From contig JAIWNE010000016.1 in the NCBI GenBank assembly GCA_025331445.1, positions 186,001 to 250,000 on the forward strand: a stretch of DNA of 64,000 nucleotides, given 5' to 3'. Positions 1-13,221 of this stretch are shown here, one piece after another; positions within the stretch are counted from its first letter, which is position 1, and the number at the start of each line of letters is the position of its first letter. Position numbers and translations under genes: made by a program. This DNA is from Blakeslea trispora (Eukaryota; Mucoromycota; Mucoromycetes; Mucorales; Choanephoraceae). Under the pieces are notes generated by a model. It was not told the origin of the DNA. It did no database searches and saw only the letters and a list, made by a program, of their open reading frames with translations.

Positions 1-720
1 GCAAAATCGTCTGGATCTATCCCTCCGTAGCTAACATCGCCACCAACATGAGTAAAAGAACCCCTCATGTTTGCGATGACCTTGAGAAAACTTGTACATC
101 CAGCTCCAGGTCGACCTAATACTAGTAGCATCTCTCCGTCTCTACAACATCCTGTAACATTATGCAGAATATGTTTTGTACTCATGTCTGGTTTCGTGAA
201 AAGTCTCCAGAAGCATACTACTTTCATAATATTACTGATAACTGTGGGAATAGTGAAAGCGTCAGCGCCAAGTCCCTATTTTTAATCATGACATAAGTAC
301 TCGTTGCTCAACCAATGTATTGATCATAGAACCTACTTCTACATGAAGGTTCTTCCAAGAGACCCCAAGTTGCTTTTTCTTTTTGCCACTCTCATCAATC
401 TGTCGGGATATACCATGTAGAAACTCATCCAAATTGAATATATCTTCATCCGATTGGCTTTCATCAGCTATAGTTTCGTCAGTTCGACTTCTTTGACTAA
501 GCTCTCTCTTGAGATTTGCATATTGTTGCTTAGCATCTGTTTTACTTTAGTTTCAACCGACTATACAGCTTGCTGCTTGTATTGTACCTGCTATGTTTAC
601 TTCATTTGCATCTGATTCTCCAAAGGCATCATTACTAGCATTATTCTTTGGTAATGCAGTGTCAGATGAAGATGATGCGTTTGATTGCTCTGTGCCTGCT
701 AATTCGGTTTTTTCGTTCAT
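1..720 (-). CDS. PDR/CDR-type ABC transporter, N-terminal part (runs off the window)
   Basis: Pleiotropic-drug-resistance ABC exporter of the plasma membrane; only the N-terminus is here. The ATG is at 718-720. Three exons can be joined: 588-720, 337-536 and 1-275, with introns 537-587 and 276-336 (both GT-AG). The joined frame gives the family's typical N-terminus: an acidic, Ser/Asn-rich start, a stretch reading [14 protein letters not shown], a block [16 protein letters not shown] (the usual 'W-x-N-L-x-V-x-GLGADA' motif that leads into the first nucleotide-binding domain), then the unusual PDR Walker [16 protein letters not shown] proteins run to about 1,400-1,500 residues with two NBD-TMD halves, so most of the gene lies to the left. 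Substrate cannot be told from this part. The family call is firm; the exact subfamily is open. Confidence 0.93.
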
Positions 721-1295
721 GAAGTTCGAAAAATAAGATAGCTAAGAGCAAGGATAAAGAACGCAATTTTAAAAGAATGAAAAACGGCGTTTATAAACGT
801 TCTTTAGCTTCATGGGTTATACATAGCCAATCCTTTATTGGGTATTTGCACAGCACAGCAGGTTATTATCTGGTTTCTTAAGCTGGCGTATTCTGAACGT
901 ACTTTTATCTATCGATTCAATGCGCCTTGCCTGACAGCAATCCATACACACATTTTTTTATATCAATTAGGTCCGTTGACAATAACTCTCCATGCTTTCC
1001 GTTTATTCATAATATTATGTTTGTATGAAACATACTAAATTTTGCATGAACTTTTTCGGGCAATTTTATCCGTCCTCGCGTAGACTTTTTCCGCGTCAGA
1101 ATATAGAAACAGAACACACATGCGAATGCTGAGGTTTAGGATAATTTATTATTTTATACATAGAGGGGAATCTGAGAGACTTAAACGGGTAGTTGAATAC
1201 TATATGACAAGTGATTGATAAATCGTAAATAAAATATGTATGTATGTATGTGTATATATAAGAGGGCATGTTGAATACAATGATAAACAGAGTGT
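721..1295. other. Intergenic: ABC transporter promoter and MTHFR 3' flank
   Basis: 575 bp between two minus-strand genes. It contains a short TATG/TA microsatellite at about 1236-1258 close to the MTHFR stop. No open frame with family resemblance was seen. Confidence 0.5.
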
Positions 1296-3282
<1,987 letters not shown>

Positions 3283-5217
3283 TATAGTATTGTTGATTCA
3301 AGTAAAAGCTTAACTGCCTAAAACCGATCAAGAGAAAAAATGGTAAAAGTAAAAAAAAAAAAAGAAAGAAGAGGGAAATGTAAAAGGGAAGTGTTTTGTC
3401 TTTTATATGCTACCGAGTGATACAGGTTGATCAATTGCAGAGTACATTGAAGGGCACACACCGTGACTTTCAATCTTACTTTTTGATCATCTTCATCTTT
3501 TTTATGCTACGAGAAAAATGTTTATAGACAATACCAATATAAAAGTGGCTGAAAACAAACAATCCAAGGCGTAAAAGTTGATCAATTCATGGATCAATTC
3601 ATTTAGACTTACAATCTACCGAAAGCTTCTTCAGATATAATGGAGCAGACATATTTAAACCAACATCTCTGTTCAATCTCATGAAGGAATGGGATTGGGC
3701 CGGACGTATTTTACTGCAAATCAGTAGCCAATCAGCAACCCAAGACATGCGAAATTGCTGATCTCCGATCTCCAACATTCATGCTTAATTTTACAAAGAA
3801 AAAAGCAGACGATATACCTCTAAGTTTGAATATTTCGATTCAGTAAAGTAAAACAAGCATGCAAATAGACTCAGTGTCTTGTTACTGTTGAGTGCTGCAA
3901 CCCGGTATTTGCCTCAACTACTAAGAGTAGATAGTTGTTCTTGTTATTTGAACAAAATAAGCTATAGATTGATAGTGTAACATAATCATCAGCCAATCAA
4001 TGCGTTTAATCAATAATCCAAACAAACACTATTGCTTATACAAAAATCCGACCAATGATAATAGATCAAAGTTTCGTCATTGATGGTTACTTGGCCAACT
4101 AGGTAGCATGTGGGGCTAACTGAGGTATAGATAAGGCTTTGTAAATACATGTAAAGCGTTTCATCTTACTCTAGCTTGAATTTATGCAAAGCGTAATACT
4201 CAATACTTGATAAGATTGTGTGTTTGCCTCAAAAAAAAAGTCAAAGAATAATATACGTTCCAATCTACTTTTAGTTTCAATCGAATGATCTTTAGTGAAT
4301 AATAAAAAGCACAATTAATTTGTCAAAATTTCTAAACTATCTTAGCACCAACTTTTTGTCAAATGTTTGTTTTTGTGAGGTATGCCTGTCTACAAGTCCC
4401 TTCCTATTAACCCCTTGAGCAACCTCTTTGACATTTGTTTGAAGTAAGCAAAAACATGTATTTAGGTGTCAATTTTGAGACTATTCAAAACTGTACTTTT
4501 TTCAAGTAGAAACAAAGGGAGTTTTTTTAGAGGAGTACAACTGTGTGTTTCAACATGACTGATGATATTTGGCTCCATCAGTACTGTCGCATACTCTTTC
4601 GTTTTAGGGGGGCTTACACAAATCAGAAAACTTGTTTATAATTCTTTATTCAAGAAGCTTTCACACACCTGTTTAATGAACAAATTACACCTCTTGAGCT
4701 ACAGATGAGCAGTTATCAACTATTGTACAGAGTCTTACTATATCAACCACCTAAAACTATCACACAAGAGGTTTTTATTGGTGAATACTCTAAAAAGGGA
4801 ATTTATAAACATACATTTTCATTTAAAAGTTTGCTTGGATTCAAGATACAATACAGCAAATCAGTTTAAAACATTTTGCTATGGTAGATACAAAACAGCA
4901 AGAATAAGACTTTCAACCCATTGCACCTGCTTTTCATATAATGGTGAACATAAGAAGTACACAGGTTCATTTCATGCAGATGAGCACTTTGGTCACACAG
5001 AGTTAGAGAGAAAAAAAAAGTGGTATCACAAAATCGAATCTCTATAAAATACGTGGCGAAACTGATAGGATTATGCAAAAAAAACATCTTCCCTTTTTAG
5101 AAAAATAACAAACGATACTATCGAACGATATTGAGCCCTGATCCATAGATTAGGTTTTATTGAGGTTGTTGCATTTATTGCAAATGAACAAGAAAACAAG
5201 CCACGCCTATCATTAAA
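3283..5217. other. Gene-poor intergenic region with possible Tc1-like scrap
   Basis: About 1.9 kb, AT-rich, with stops in all frames. It includes the promoter of the MTHFR gene. The only recognisable piece is at 4391-4435, whose plus-strand reading resembles the 'SPDLNPIENLWD' block of Tc1/mariner transposases. Nothing else could be assigned. Confidence 0.4.
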
Positions 5218-6837
5218 TCAAATACTGTTTATCTTTATGATGATAGGCGGCTCTTGTGTATTAGGACGAGTAATCTCAGCCAACTCTCTACCAGCCTATG
5301 GGATGAGATTAGTCTGTATTCCTTACGATTATTTTTTTGTTTAAATAGCTTACTGTATGTGTACCGTTTTGGATGATTTGAGATAACTTTAGATCTTTCT
5401 TCTCAACTCCTAGTACCATTCGGACTTGTTCTGACAAGAGGTCCATGTAAGCAGTAGTTATAGCACGCCATTCTATCACGACAGGATCTGAAATGTCAAA
5501 CATTGGAGTAACCTCAATTTTGGGCTGCCCAGGTAAACGCGAGTTACGATAGAACATCTCTACTCCACGTTCATATTCTTTTTTCTTTAGTGCAATAAAG
5601 CCTGTGTCTATCAATAGTCCCCCTATTTAGATGATTAGAATGACTGAAATAATAAGCCTTTTTATACCATACCATTGGGATAATCTGAAGGAGAAGTGAG
5701 TTGCTCTGTACCTTCAATGATAGCACCCGTAAGCTTTTCCATTGGTTCTATAATGGAATAAACCATCCATTGGGAAAGATCATGGAATGATACTAATTCA
5801 TTTGGACCAAGGGTGGGACATGACCAGACGTCGCCTAATTGGCCCGAAGTGTTATTATAAATAGATGGCTTGCTAATCTCCAGTATGACAGGCCAAAGTG
5901 CTTCTATGTGAATGAGAGGCCCTTTCCTTGTTTTTATGGTAGAAGGATGTGACAATAGGTAATCTAGATAAAAATAAAAGTTTTATAAAACATCAGTACA
6001 CTATCTTGACACTCTTTTTTCTTATTTTTTATTCTCGACTATTCTCAAAAGAAATAACAAATCTATACCTATTAGGTTTCCAGGTCGTGGAGCATGACCT
6101 TCGTCCCCTCCAAAATAACCAGACTGAGATTGAAGGACGCTGGCCAAATGCTTAATCATTCTAAACCTGTCAGCTAAGCTGCTTTCTGATTCGAAAGAAT
6201 TATGCTTGAATCCATCCGAAAAATCAGATTGAGTCAGGCTAACTAATGCTTCTACTAGATATATATAGATGGTGCATTAGCATCAATAGCTTTTTTTTTT
6301 TTTTTTGACAATTGAGATTGTAACTAATAAAAAAAAAAGGGAATAGTTACAGTCAACTTTATGAGGCTGATCTGGATTTGCTGAGAAAGTACCAGCCATA
6401 AACATGTTTAAAAGGCCAATAGCAATCTCTTCTCTTCTTCTGTCTGTGTGATTTGCTGATGACTCGCGAAATGTATAGTCTCTTCCAAGATCGCAATCAA
6501 TCAATGTGAAGACGATAAACAAGTCTAGAATTCTTCGAACTTGCTCGGTTTTGTCTACAGTTGACCAGCTACTGATCAATGCTTGAATACGTGAGGTACC
6601 GTCTGACTCGAAATAACGCCAGCATCCATAAGAGGGTATCTTTGCAATATCATGATGATCTCGTTTAATGATGGCAATCACTAATTGTACCATATCATCT
6701 AGCTTTGAAGCATCAAGGTCAAAGTGGCATAGTTTGTCCTTGGCTGCCACCTCTTGAACTTTGAAGCAGCTATAGCGAACCGAATGCAAGCTTAACATGT
6801 ATTCATCAGATTCTTGATCTAACATTGCACTGTTCAT
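5218..6837 (-). CDS. URC4: DUF1688 family protein, URC4/urg3-like uracil catabolism protein
   Basis: Five exons: 6351-6837, 6069-6254, 5673-5963, 5354-5622, 5218-5295; introns 6255-6350, 5964-6068, 5623-5672 and 5296-5353, all GT-AG. Product 436 residues, typical of the family. Diagnostic DUF1688 blocks appear in order: 'IPSYGCWRYFESDG' (family IPYHSRWRHF), 'IAIGLLNMFMAGTFSANPDQPHKVD', 'RPGNLIDYL' across the exon 2/3 junction, 'NGGLLIDTG' across exon 3/4, and 'PVVIEWRAIT'. URC4 is required for the URC uracil-degradation pathway of Lachancea kluyveri; its biochemical activity is not established. Start is the first ATG in frame (6835-6837); codons upstream lack ATG. It is divergent from the isochorismatase-fold gene at 8102. 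Family call firm; function in this fungus inferred. Confidence 0.88.
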
Positions 6838-8101
6838 TAGAGATCGGACTACTCCCAAGTGAACAAAAGAGAGAAAAGGTTCGAGAGATCTAATTAAAAG
6901 AAAAAGATGAAATAGAAGAAGCGAAACTGAAATGATAAATGCTGAAATCTGTAAAGACTACAAAGCATTATTGTTCTGTTCAAGGAGCAAGTGTAGCTAA
7001 ATGATACTGTTTATGTTATACCAGGCTAGATTATCTACACTCAAGGTCTCCTAACTAGTAATCGCCATGGTGACGATCCAATAATGTGGGCAGGAAAACT
7101 AAAGGAGAAAACCAAGGAAGGTTGCCTTGGCATTAATTTTTGTCTGACAAATCAACATTTATGTGCATTCATTTTACTTCTGAAATTAGATATGTTCTAG
7201 AAAGATAAGGGTGCGTTTAGTAAATTACAAAATGTTGATGGCTCCTTCTTTTTCAGAGTATTCACCTGAGCATCTTGCTTTCTACATAACTGTTCTTGAA
7301 TGACATGGCGTCTATTTCCGTGCCCCCACTTGAAAAACATTCGAGCACTATGATTTTCATTGAGTTGTAATGAAAGAATGAAAAAAAGGAAGAAAGTGCA
7401 GCCAAATCTTCTTTAGAAACGATGCAATTCAATGGTCCAACATGTTGTACACAGTACTCACTATGCAACAATAAAAGGAGCTGTTAATTTTAGCCAACCC
7501 TTTCATGTTTAGATTAATTAGTATTATTATAACATGTAGTCTGTTATAGACCAAATACCTGATAATTTTGCTAATATGCCTTCACATGAGAGGCTCATTG
7601 ATAAAGTAGATCAGTGATTTGCATGAAATGGCCTCCCCGATGTAGAGGGATCAGGGTCAAAATTGACAGCGTTAGAAAGTTAAAATTAGACTGTGTTAAT
7701 TAAACTTCGATTATGGGATCAATACATTTATTCGTTGAAGAAAGGGTTACTGTTTGTTCCTAACACATACCCCCCTTTGTGTTGTCTTTTTTTTTTTATT
7801 GTTTCGGTCGTTGCAATGATAACAGCAAAATTGCTTCAACTTCAATTTGACTCGCGATGTGTCACCATCGATTGTTTCCTTTTTAGAGAAACTGCAGCCC
7901 TTTTATAGTTTGCCTAACTTCTTGTGATAGACTGCACTATGGTAAGCTATGAGAAAGTGCTTTGTTTTGTTTAATTTTTTCTTCAAAATAGTCAATGTTT
8001 ACTAGTCTATTTTCTCTCTTCATAGCGGTAAATAAAAATGTGAGAATTGAAAAATCAATGTCTATTTTTTCTTTACTCTTTCTTCTTTGTTTCCCATAAA
8101 C
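6838..8101. promoter_or_regulatory. Divergent intergenic region between URC4 and the isochorismatase-fold gene
   Basis: 1.26 kb separating two genes that are transcribed away from each other, so both promoters must lie here. No coding exon could be supported. A T-rich stretch runs just before the ATG at 8102. Specific regulatory sites were not identified. Confidence 0.4.
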
Positions 8102-8944
8102 ATGTCCATCAACAAAATTGCTAAATTAACTCCTCAAACCACAGCCTTGCTCGTTTGCGATATCCAAGAGCGTTTCAAGGGCATCATCTGGCAATATCCC
8201 TCTGTTATCACTGTTGCTGGAAAAATGGTAGGCCTTGAATCATCTCAATAAAACACAAAGAGAAGTCTAATCCATCCATGTAGTTGAAAGCAAGCAAACT
8301 ATTAGATATGCCAGTCGTTGTTACTGAACAATATCCTAAAGGTTCGTACCTTCCTATCTTCTTTTCTCGCTATTTTAGAATTACGTACTCATAAAGAAGG
8401 AAAAAAAAATAGCTTTTGGTCCTACTGTTTCAGAATTGGATATTTCAGATGCTGCTTTACGCGTTGAAAAGACTAAATTTAGCATGTATCTTCCTGAAGT
8501 CATCAAGGTCCTCAAGGAAAACAACACAAAATCAGTTCTACTGATGGGTATAGAGGTATATTAGTTATATCTCGGTTAAACGGCTGATCTAATTGTTCAA
8601 TCTAGAGTCATGTCTGTGTGCTTCAAACTGCTCTTGATTTCCTCGAGAACGATTATGATGTTCATGTTATAGCAGATGCTGTTTCTTCTCAAAACCACCC
8701 CGAAATTGATATTGCTGTTGCAGTAAGTTTCTTGTTTTGAAATGTAAATAGGTTGCTGAATGTGATATTTTAGCGTATGAGATCTGCTGGAGCTGTCATT
8801 ACTACTTCAGAATCCGTCCTTTTCCAATTGGTGCAAGACGCAAAGCATGAAAAATTCAAGGCTGTAAGTGGTCTAGTTAAGGAATATATGGAAGCCAGTC
8901 GAGTCAACAAGATCCTGATGAGATATTCCAATGCCAACTTGTAA
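8102..8944 (+). CDS. Isochorismatase-fold (cysteine hydrolase) protein, ISOC1/2-like
   Basis: Five exons: 8102-8227, 8284-8341, 8413-8555, 8606-8722, 8774-8944; all introns GT-AG and about 50-70 bp. Product 204 residues, one compact hydrolase domain. The catalytic triad is visible: Asp20 in [10 protein letters not shown], Lys83 in KTKFSMY, and Cys113 in [10 protein letters not shown]. 'VTEQYPKAFGPTV' is typical of the ISOC1/ISOC2/YcaC branch. Real substrate unknown; relatives cleave amides or isochorismate. It lies head-to-head with URC4 and tail-to-tail (57 bp) with COA8. A link to URC4 is tempting because bacterial RutB, an amidohydrolase of this fold, acts in uracil breakdown, but the sequence alone does not show that this protein is a RutB equivalent. 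Confidence 0.9.
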
Positions 8945-9001
8945 AAAATAATAATAAAGTGAAATTGTAATAAATTAGCAGGCGGTTTTTTTATTGTTGT
9001 T

Positions 9002-9776
9002 CTATGATTCAAAACTTTTCTTCCAGAAACTAAACTCTTTACTATTTGTGTGTTGATAGTCTGTGTGGTCGCTCTTTGTTTTTAATGAACGAATTGCTGC
9101 TTTGAATCCAGGGTATAATTGAGCAATGTTCATTTTCCACCAAGCACGGTTGTACTCCATCTGACGATCGTATGCTTTATCCAAAAAATCTTTATAGAAG
9201 ATTGACATTGCTTCTGCTGTTATTTCTTGTCCACTTTCCTTCACTATACAGATGGTTAAGAAAACATCATTCGTTGTGCAGCCCTGTTTACGTACACTGT
9301 GCTTCGTATTTTGCCTTTGCTTCTACAAATAAGGTGTTGTTTGCATGCCAGAACTTCTCATTGAAATCATCTACTTTTTGGCATGATTCTCTCCATTCCC
9401 TTTGCTGGTTGATTGAGTCAGCACATATTCAAGAGAAAAGTCATAGTGTTTACCTCTTCTGTTTCATCAGAAGGAACATAGTATTTGACAGGTCTAAGGT
9501 TCGAGATAGGATCAGGTGTGCCTATCATATCTGCAGCCATCGGCACTGATAAGTCGTCAGACCACATTGTCTTTTTGCCTATAAAATAAAATAAAAAAAA
9601 GTGAATAAGTTGATAGCTTCAGCTTTGACAAATAGAGTCAAAACTAACTTTTTGCAGTAGTAACAAATGCTCGGCTACACTGCCAAGCAGGTAAAGACTT
9701 GGAGGCATTCTATTTCAAATTTAGCACTACCGTCTTGATTAAAAGCTGAAGTGTTTACCCTAATTATACTGCTCAT
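9002..9776 (-). CDS. COA8: COA8 (APOPT1) cytochrome c oxidase assembly factor 8
   Basis: Mitochondrial protein needed for cytochrome c oxidase assembly in animals. Five exons: 9759-9776, 9649-9709, 9454-9578, 9296-9404, 9002-9243, with GT-AG introns; 184 residues. The first exon is only 18 bp. The N-terminus (MSSIIR-NASKSLPAWQCSRAFV) is basic and amphipathic, fitting a mitochondrial presequence. Family signatures follow: 'IGTPDPISNLRPVKYYVP', 'FWHANNTLF', 'EAMSIFYKDFLDKAYD' and 'YNRAWWKMN'. The C-terminal tail after 'LYPGFKAAI' is longer and unlike the family. An open stretch upstream to 9960 overlaps exon 1 in another frame and is not used. Family call strong; exon 1 is the least certain piece. 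Confidence 0.88.
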
Positions 9777-10987
9777 ATCTTTCTTTTGCTATCTTGTAGC
9801 TTTTGTAACAAGAATAAAAAGAAAGAGAAAGAATATGAAATTTACCAGGTGATTTATTGTGACCGTTCTTTGGACAGAAACCTGGGTTTAAACCCCAAGA
9901 GGCTGAAAGAAAATCAGCATATCTGTTGAAGCAAGTCATCATCTTCGAAACGGTAAACACACAATAGATAAAGATTTAAGGGCCGGTAGAAAAAATAGTC
10001 ATAGAGTTATTGCGGATTTCTGCAAAGGGTTCAGTTGTTGATATTCAAAGAAGGTATATTTGTTTTCTGCTTTGTCACTTGAGGAACATTGATGATTTTA
10101 TCCTACAAAACCATGCTCTTCTAAAAGCATTCAGACAATGTCATGCCTACTTCAGGGCCTCTCTTAAACATCCCAAAATTAAAATAGATTTCATTATAGA
10201 TATAGTAGTCCCTTTATCTAAGGGTGTTCATCTTCTCGAGAAATGCTACTCTTATATACTCTTCAATTGAATGGCATTCTAACGCTTGAAGCAATTTTTG
10301 AGTCAAAGAATTGCTTTTACATTATTATACACTCTTATATTAAATAACTTTCAAATCAAGCGAACACTGTGTGATTATCAGACCAAAGTCAGCAACAAAA
10401 AAGTCAGAAAGCTGTATAAAAGAAACAAAAGCTCTATATTAGCATCAGCTTAAAGCATACGAACAAAATAGTGCGCTCCATTGATTTTGTGAGAATATCA
10501 ACATTTAGACTGTAAAAAGTACTTGTCGTACAATCCAATGTGGATTACGAAAAAATGACAAACATACTTGTATAGCCAATCAGTTATCCTGGTATTGAAG
10601 AGACAACTCTTTATGGCTTTGTAACTAGTGAGCAGTAAGTTGTTTTGCATAAACAGACGAAAGCTTGCATGCGTTTTTTTGTAAGCGAATCTTAGTTGTA
10701 AAGCACATAATATGTAAGCTATACATTACCGAGCCTTTAAAGTGTGGCTAACAAAGCAGTTAACTATGACGCATAGTGTGAAGGTTTAAGTAAAAACAAA
10801 CTAATCTCTTAAAGAAGTAGATAGAATATTTTTTTTAGAGGTATGCTTATATCGAAGCTTGTGTAGTCAGGAATTGCGTTTATTTAGAGATAAGGATATT
10901 TACAATACTATTAAAGGAGAATAAATAAATAATAGTCAGAGGATGAATATATGGTGTAGATGCAAGGTAAAGAGATGAAGATTAGAT
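9777..10987. other. Intergenic region
   Basis: 1.2 kb with no supported gene. It includes the COA8 promoter and the 3' flank of the PAPS reductase gene. A short stretch near 10205-10275 resembles 30820-30900, suggesting an old dispersed repeat. Confidence 0.4.
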
Positions 10988-11824
10988 TTAAGCTGTAATT
11001 GCATTTTGTTGTTCTTGTTGTTGAGTTTCTCTCTTCTTTTTAGAAGCCATGAAGGCAGCACGCATCTTGAAATAATCTTTGTGAAGACCACATTCAGTTT
11101 TCTGTTTGCCAGACCAACGACCAGAACGTTCGTCGCCGTTCACAGGTGCATGTGTAGAGTGCCAATCACCAATAGAGCGATAGCCTTGATCGACTAAAGC
11201 ATTGTAGGGAACTTCATTAGCACGGATATAGGTCCATACTTGTTGGTAATCCCAGTAGGCAAGAGGATTCAACTTGATGAGACCAGTACCATCTACTTCT
11301 AAGATAGGAATAGCTTCACGGTCACCTTTTTGGCTACGACGGCGACCAGTGATGACAGACTTCACGTTCAATTCTTCATAAGCACGACGAGCAGGTTCAA
11401 CTTTAACAAGATAATCATAAGAGTCTTCATCATTCTCCCACAACTTCTCGCCGTATTCAGCTTCAAACTCGACAGTGTTGGAAACATTCATGGGCTTATA
11501 GATCTTAAGTGGAACATGATAGGTAGCCTTACAGCGTTCAGCTAATTCTAATGTCTCTTTAAAGTGGTACAGAGTATCTAAGAAGATCAAGGGAACAATA
11601 TGGGTTTCATTGCGATCTACACTGATTTTGTTGATCATGTCAAGTGTGGCGAGACCAGTTAAGCCAAAGGCAGTGGTCTGGTACAGGTTAGGTAGGTTGT
11701 TAATGGCCCATTCAAGAATGTCTTTAGGTTCTAGAGAAGCAAGATATTCATTTAAATGCTTCAAGACTTCTGGAGTTAGATCAGCTCCAGATTGAATGTT
11801 GTAATTGCTAGTAGTAGATGGCAT
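10988..11824 (-). CDS. MET16: Phosphoadenosine phosphosulfate (PAPS) reductase
   Basis: Reduces PAPS to sulfite with thioredoxin in assimilatory sulfate reduction; cytosolic. Single exon, 278 residues, close to yeast Met16. Visible motifs: the adenylyl-binding 'AFGLTGLATLDMI', 'PLIFLDTLYHFKETLELAE', 'VITGRRRSQKGDR', 'IKLNPLAYWDYQQVWTYI', 'YNALVDQGYRSIGDWHST' and the catalytic C-terminal 'ECGLH' with the active cysteine at residue 245. There is no second cysteine pair of the iron-sulfur APS-reductase type, so PAPS is the expected substrate. The ATG at 11822-11824 is the only one before the conserved region. It stands alone, with more than 1 kb of non-coding DNA upstream. Confidence 0.96.
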   Translation of the reverse strand: MPSTTSNYNIQSGADLTPEVLKHLNEYLASLEPKDILEWAINNLPNLYQTTAFGLTGLATLDMINKISVDRNETHIVPLIFLDTLYHFKETLELAERCKATYHVPLKIYKPMNVSNTVEFEAEYGEKLWENDEDSYDYLVKVEPARRAYEELNVKSVITGRRRSQKGDREAIPILEVDGTGLIKLNPLAYWDYQQVWTYIRANEVPYNALVDQGYRSIGDWHSTHAPVNGDERSGRWSGKQKTECGLHKDYFKMRAAFMASKKKRETQQQEQQNAITA

Positions 11825-13221
11825 TTGAATTGTATTATTTTTTTTAGAAAGAAAGAAAAAGAGATAAGCGGATGAATTGGTTAGATTTCTTCCTCTTTTT
11901 TATATGGGTTTAGAGACTTACAACAACTCAAGCTAAAAAAGGAAGCTCTTTCTATTGAATAAGATGACACCTTAGCCAATAAAAATTGACTGAAATGGCG
12001 AATTTACCAAAATACTCTCGTCAACATGTTTTCTCGAATCCCATTAACAAATCTGAATCGCAACTCAGCTTCAATGTACAACCCAGATGTCTAGTTGAAT
12101 TAGAAATCAAGATGGCTGCTAAAAGTAATCAAGCTTAAAGGGTGATTACAAATCGAGGTTTCCAGAAACTAAAAGAACAGATTTAGATCGCCTAATGTCA
12201 ATGGATATATGCTTCACTGATTGCATGATGCTTATGGCCAACATTCTCTAGTGTTTTCTTTTGCTAAAGCAATGCAAGTCTTTTGGTTCTCATTTGCTGT
12301 TATTAACAATGTCTCCCAATAAAAGGAAGAAGTAACAATGTACCTTTTAAAGACATTGGGTTCGCTCCATTCACTGAACTTACCGATTGATGTCCATCTA
12401 CATTACCATACTATGTATCAGCACAATAACAGAATCCTGCACACAACCAATGCTACTGAAGCGTAACTATCTAAAGTTGATGCTTACCCGACTTGACGTC
12501 GAGGAATTGTAACATTAAATTGCTTTGATAGGGGCTTAGATTAGGGTTCAGTGACCACTTTTTCAATGCTGATCTGTTCATATTTTGTACTCCAGTTGAG
12601 ACGACCAAAGTCTTCATGTCAATCTTGAAATACCAAACCTACACTAAACGTGTGTTGAGCTTTCGTGACGTCAACCGAAGCTATGGCAATAAAAACAACT
12701 GTGGTAGAGATACCAGTTGAGTCAAATATCCGAAAAGCCAATCATATACTACATCAAGCAATTCAGCAAATAACATGATCGTGGTTCCTCAGCTCATTCA
12801 AAGGAAACTAGAAGAGTTTGAATGCGCAACTTTTTCAAAATCAAGTTGCTTGTCTGATGATCTCAACATTATTGTCGCTTGGTACAAAAGCAAGCGCAAT
12901 GATACGCTTGATGGTACTAACGACCTATGATTTCCTCCTTAGTCAGGACAAAGACTAAGGATCATTTTTACATAGTAAACAAAAAGTGTTATTGTCTCTG
13001 CTTACAGAGATTGAGTGAATGAGAAGCTCAAATATCATTGTCGTGTATACGCACAATAAGTAAGTGAGTCGAGTATCTATATTTTGAGTTGCTACATGCA
13101 TAGCTATCTAGATGCGTCTTAGGTATTTACTTTTCTCCATTATTTGAACTTCAAAATCTTCAACCAAAAAAAAAAGCAGCTACTTTTTTAAACTTGTGTC
13201 ATGTCTTTTGATTTAATGCTA
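11825..13221. other. Intergenic region, nothing recognised
   Basis: 1.4 kb holding the PAPS reductase promoter and the 3' flank of the carnitine acyltransferase gene. All frames are closed by frequent stops and no repeat or RNA gene was recognised. Confidence 0.4.

Noticed and set aside
9777..9960. Open stretch upstream of COA8 on the minus strand
   Set aside because: It is in a different frame from COA8 exon 1 and cannot be joined to the conserved exons; probably 5' untranslated sequence.
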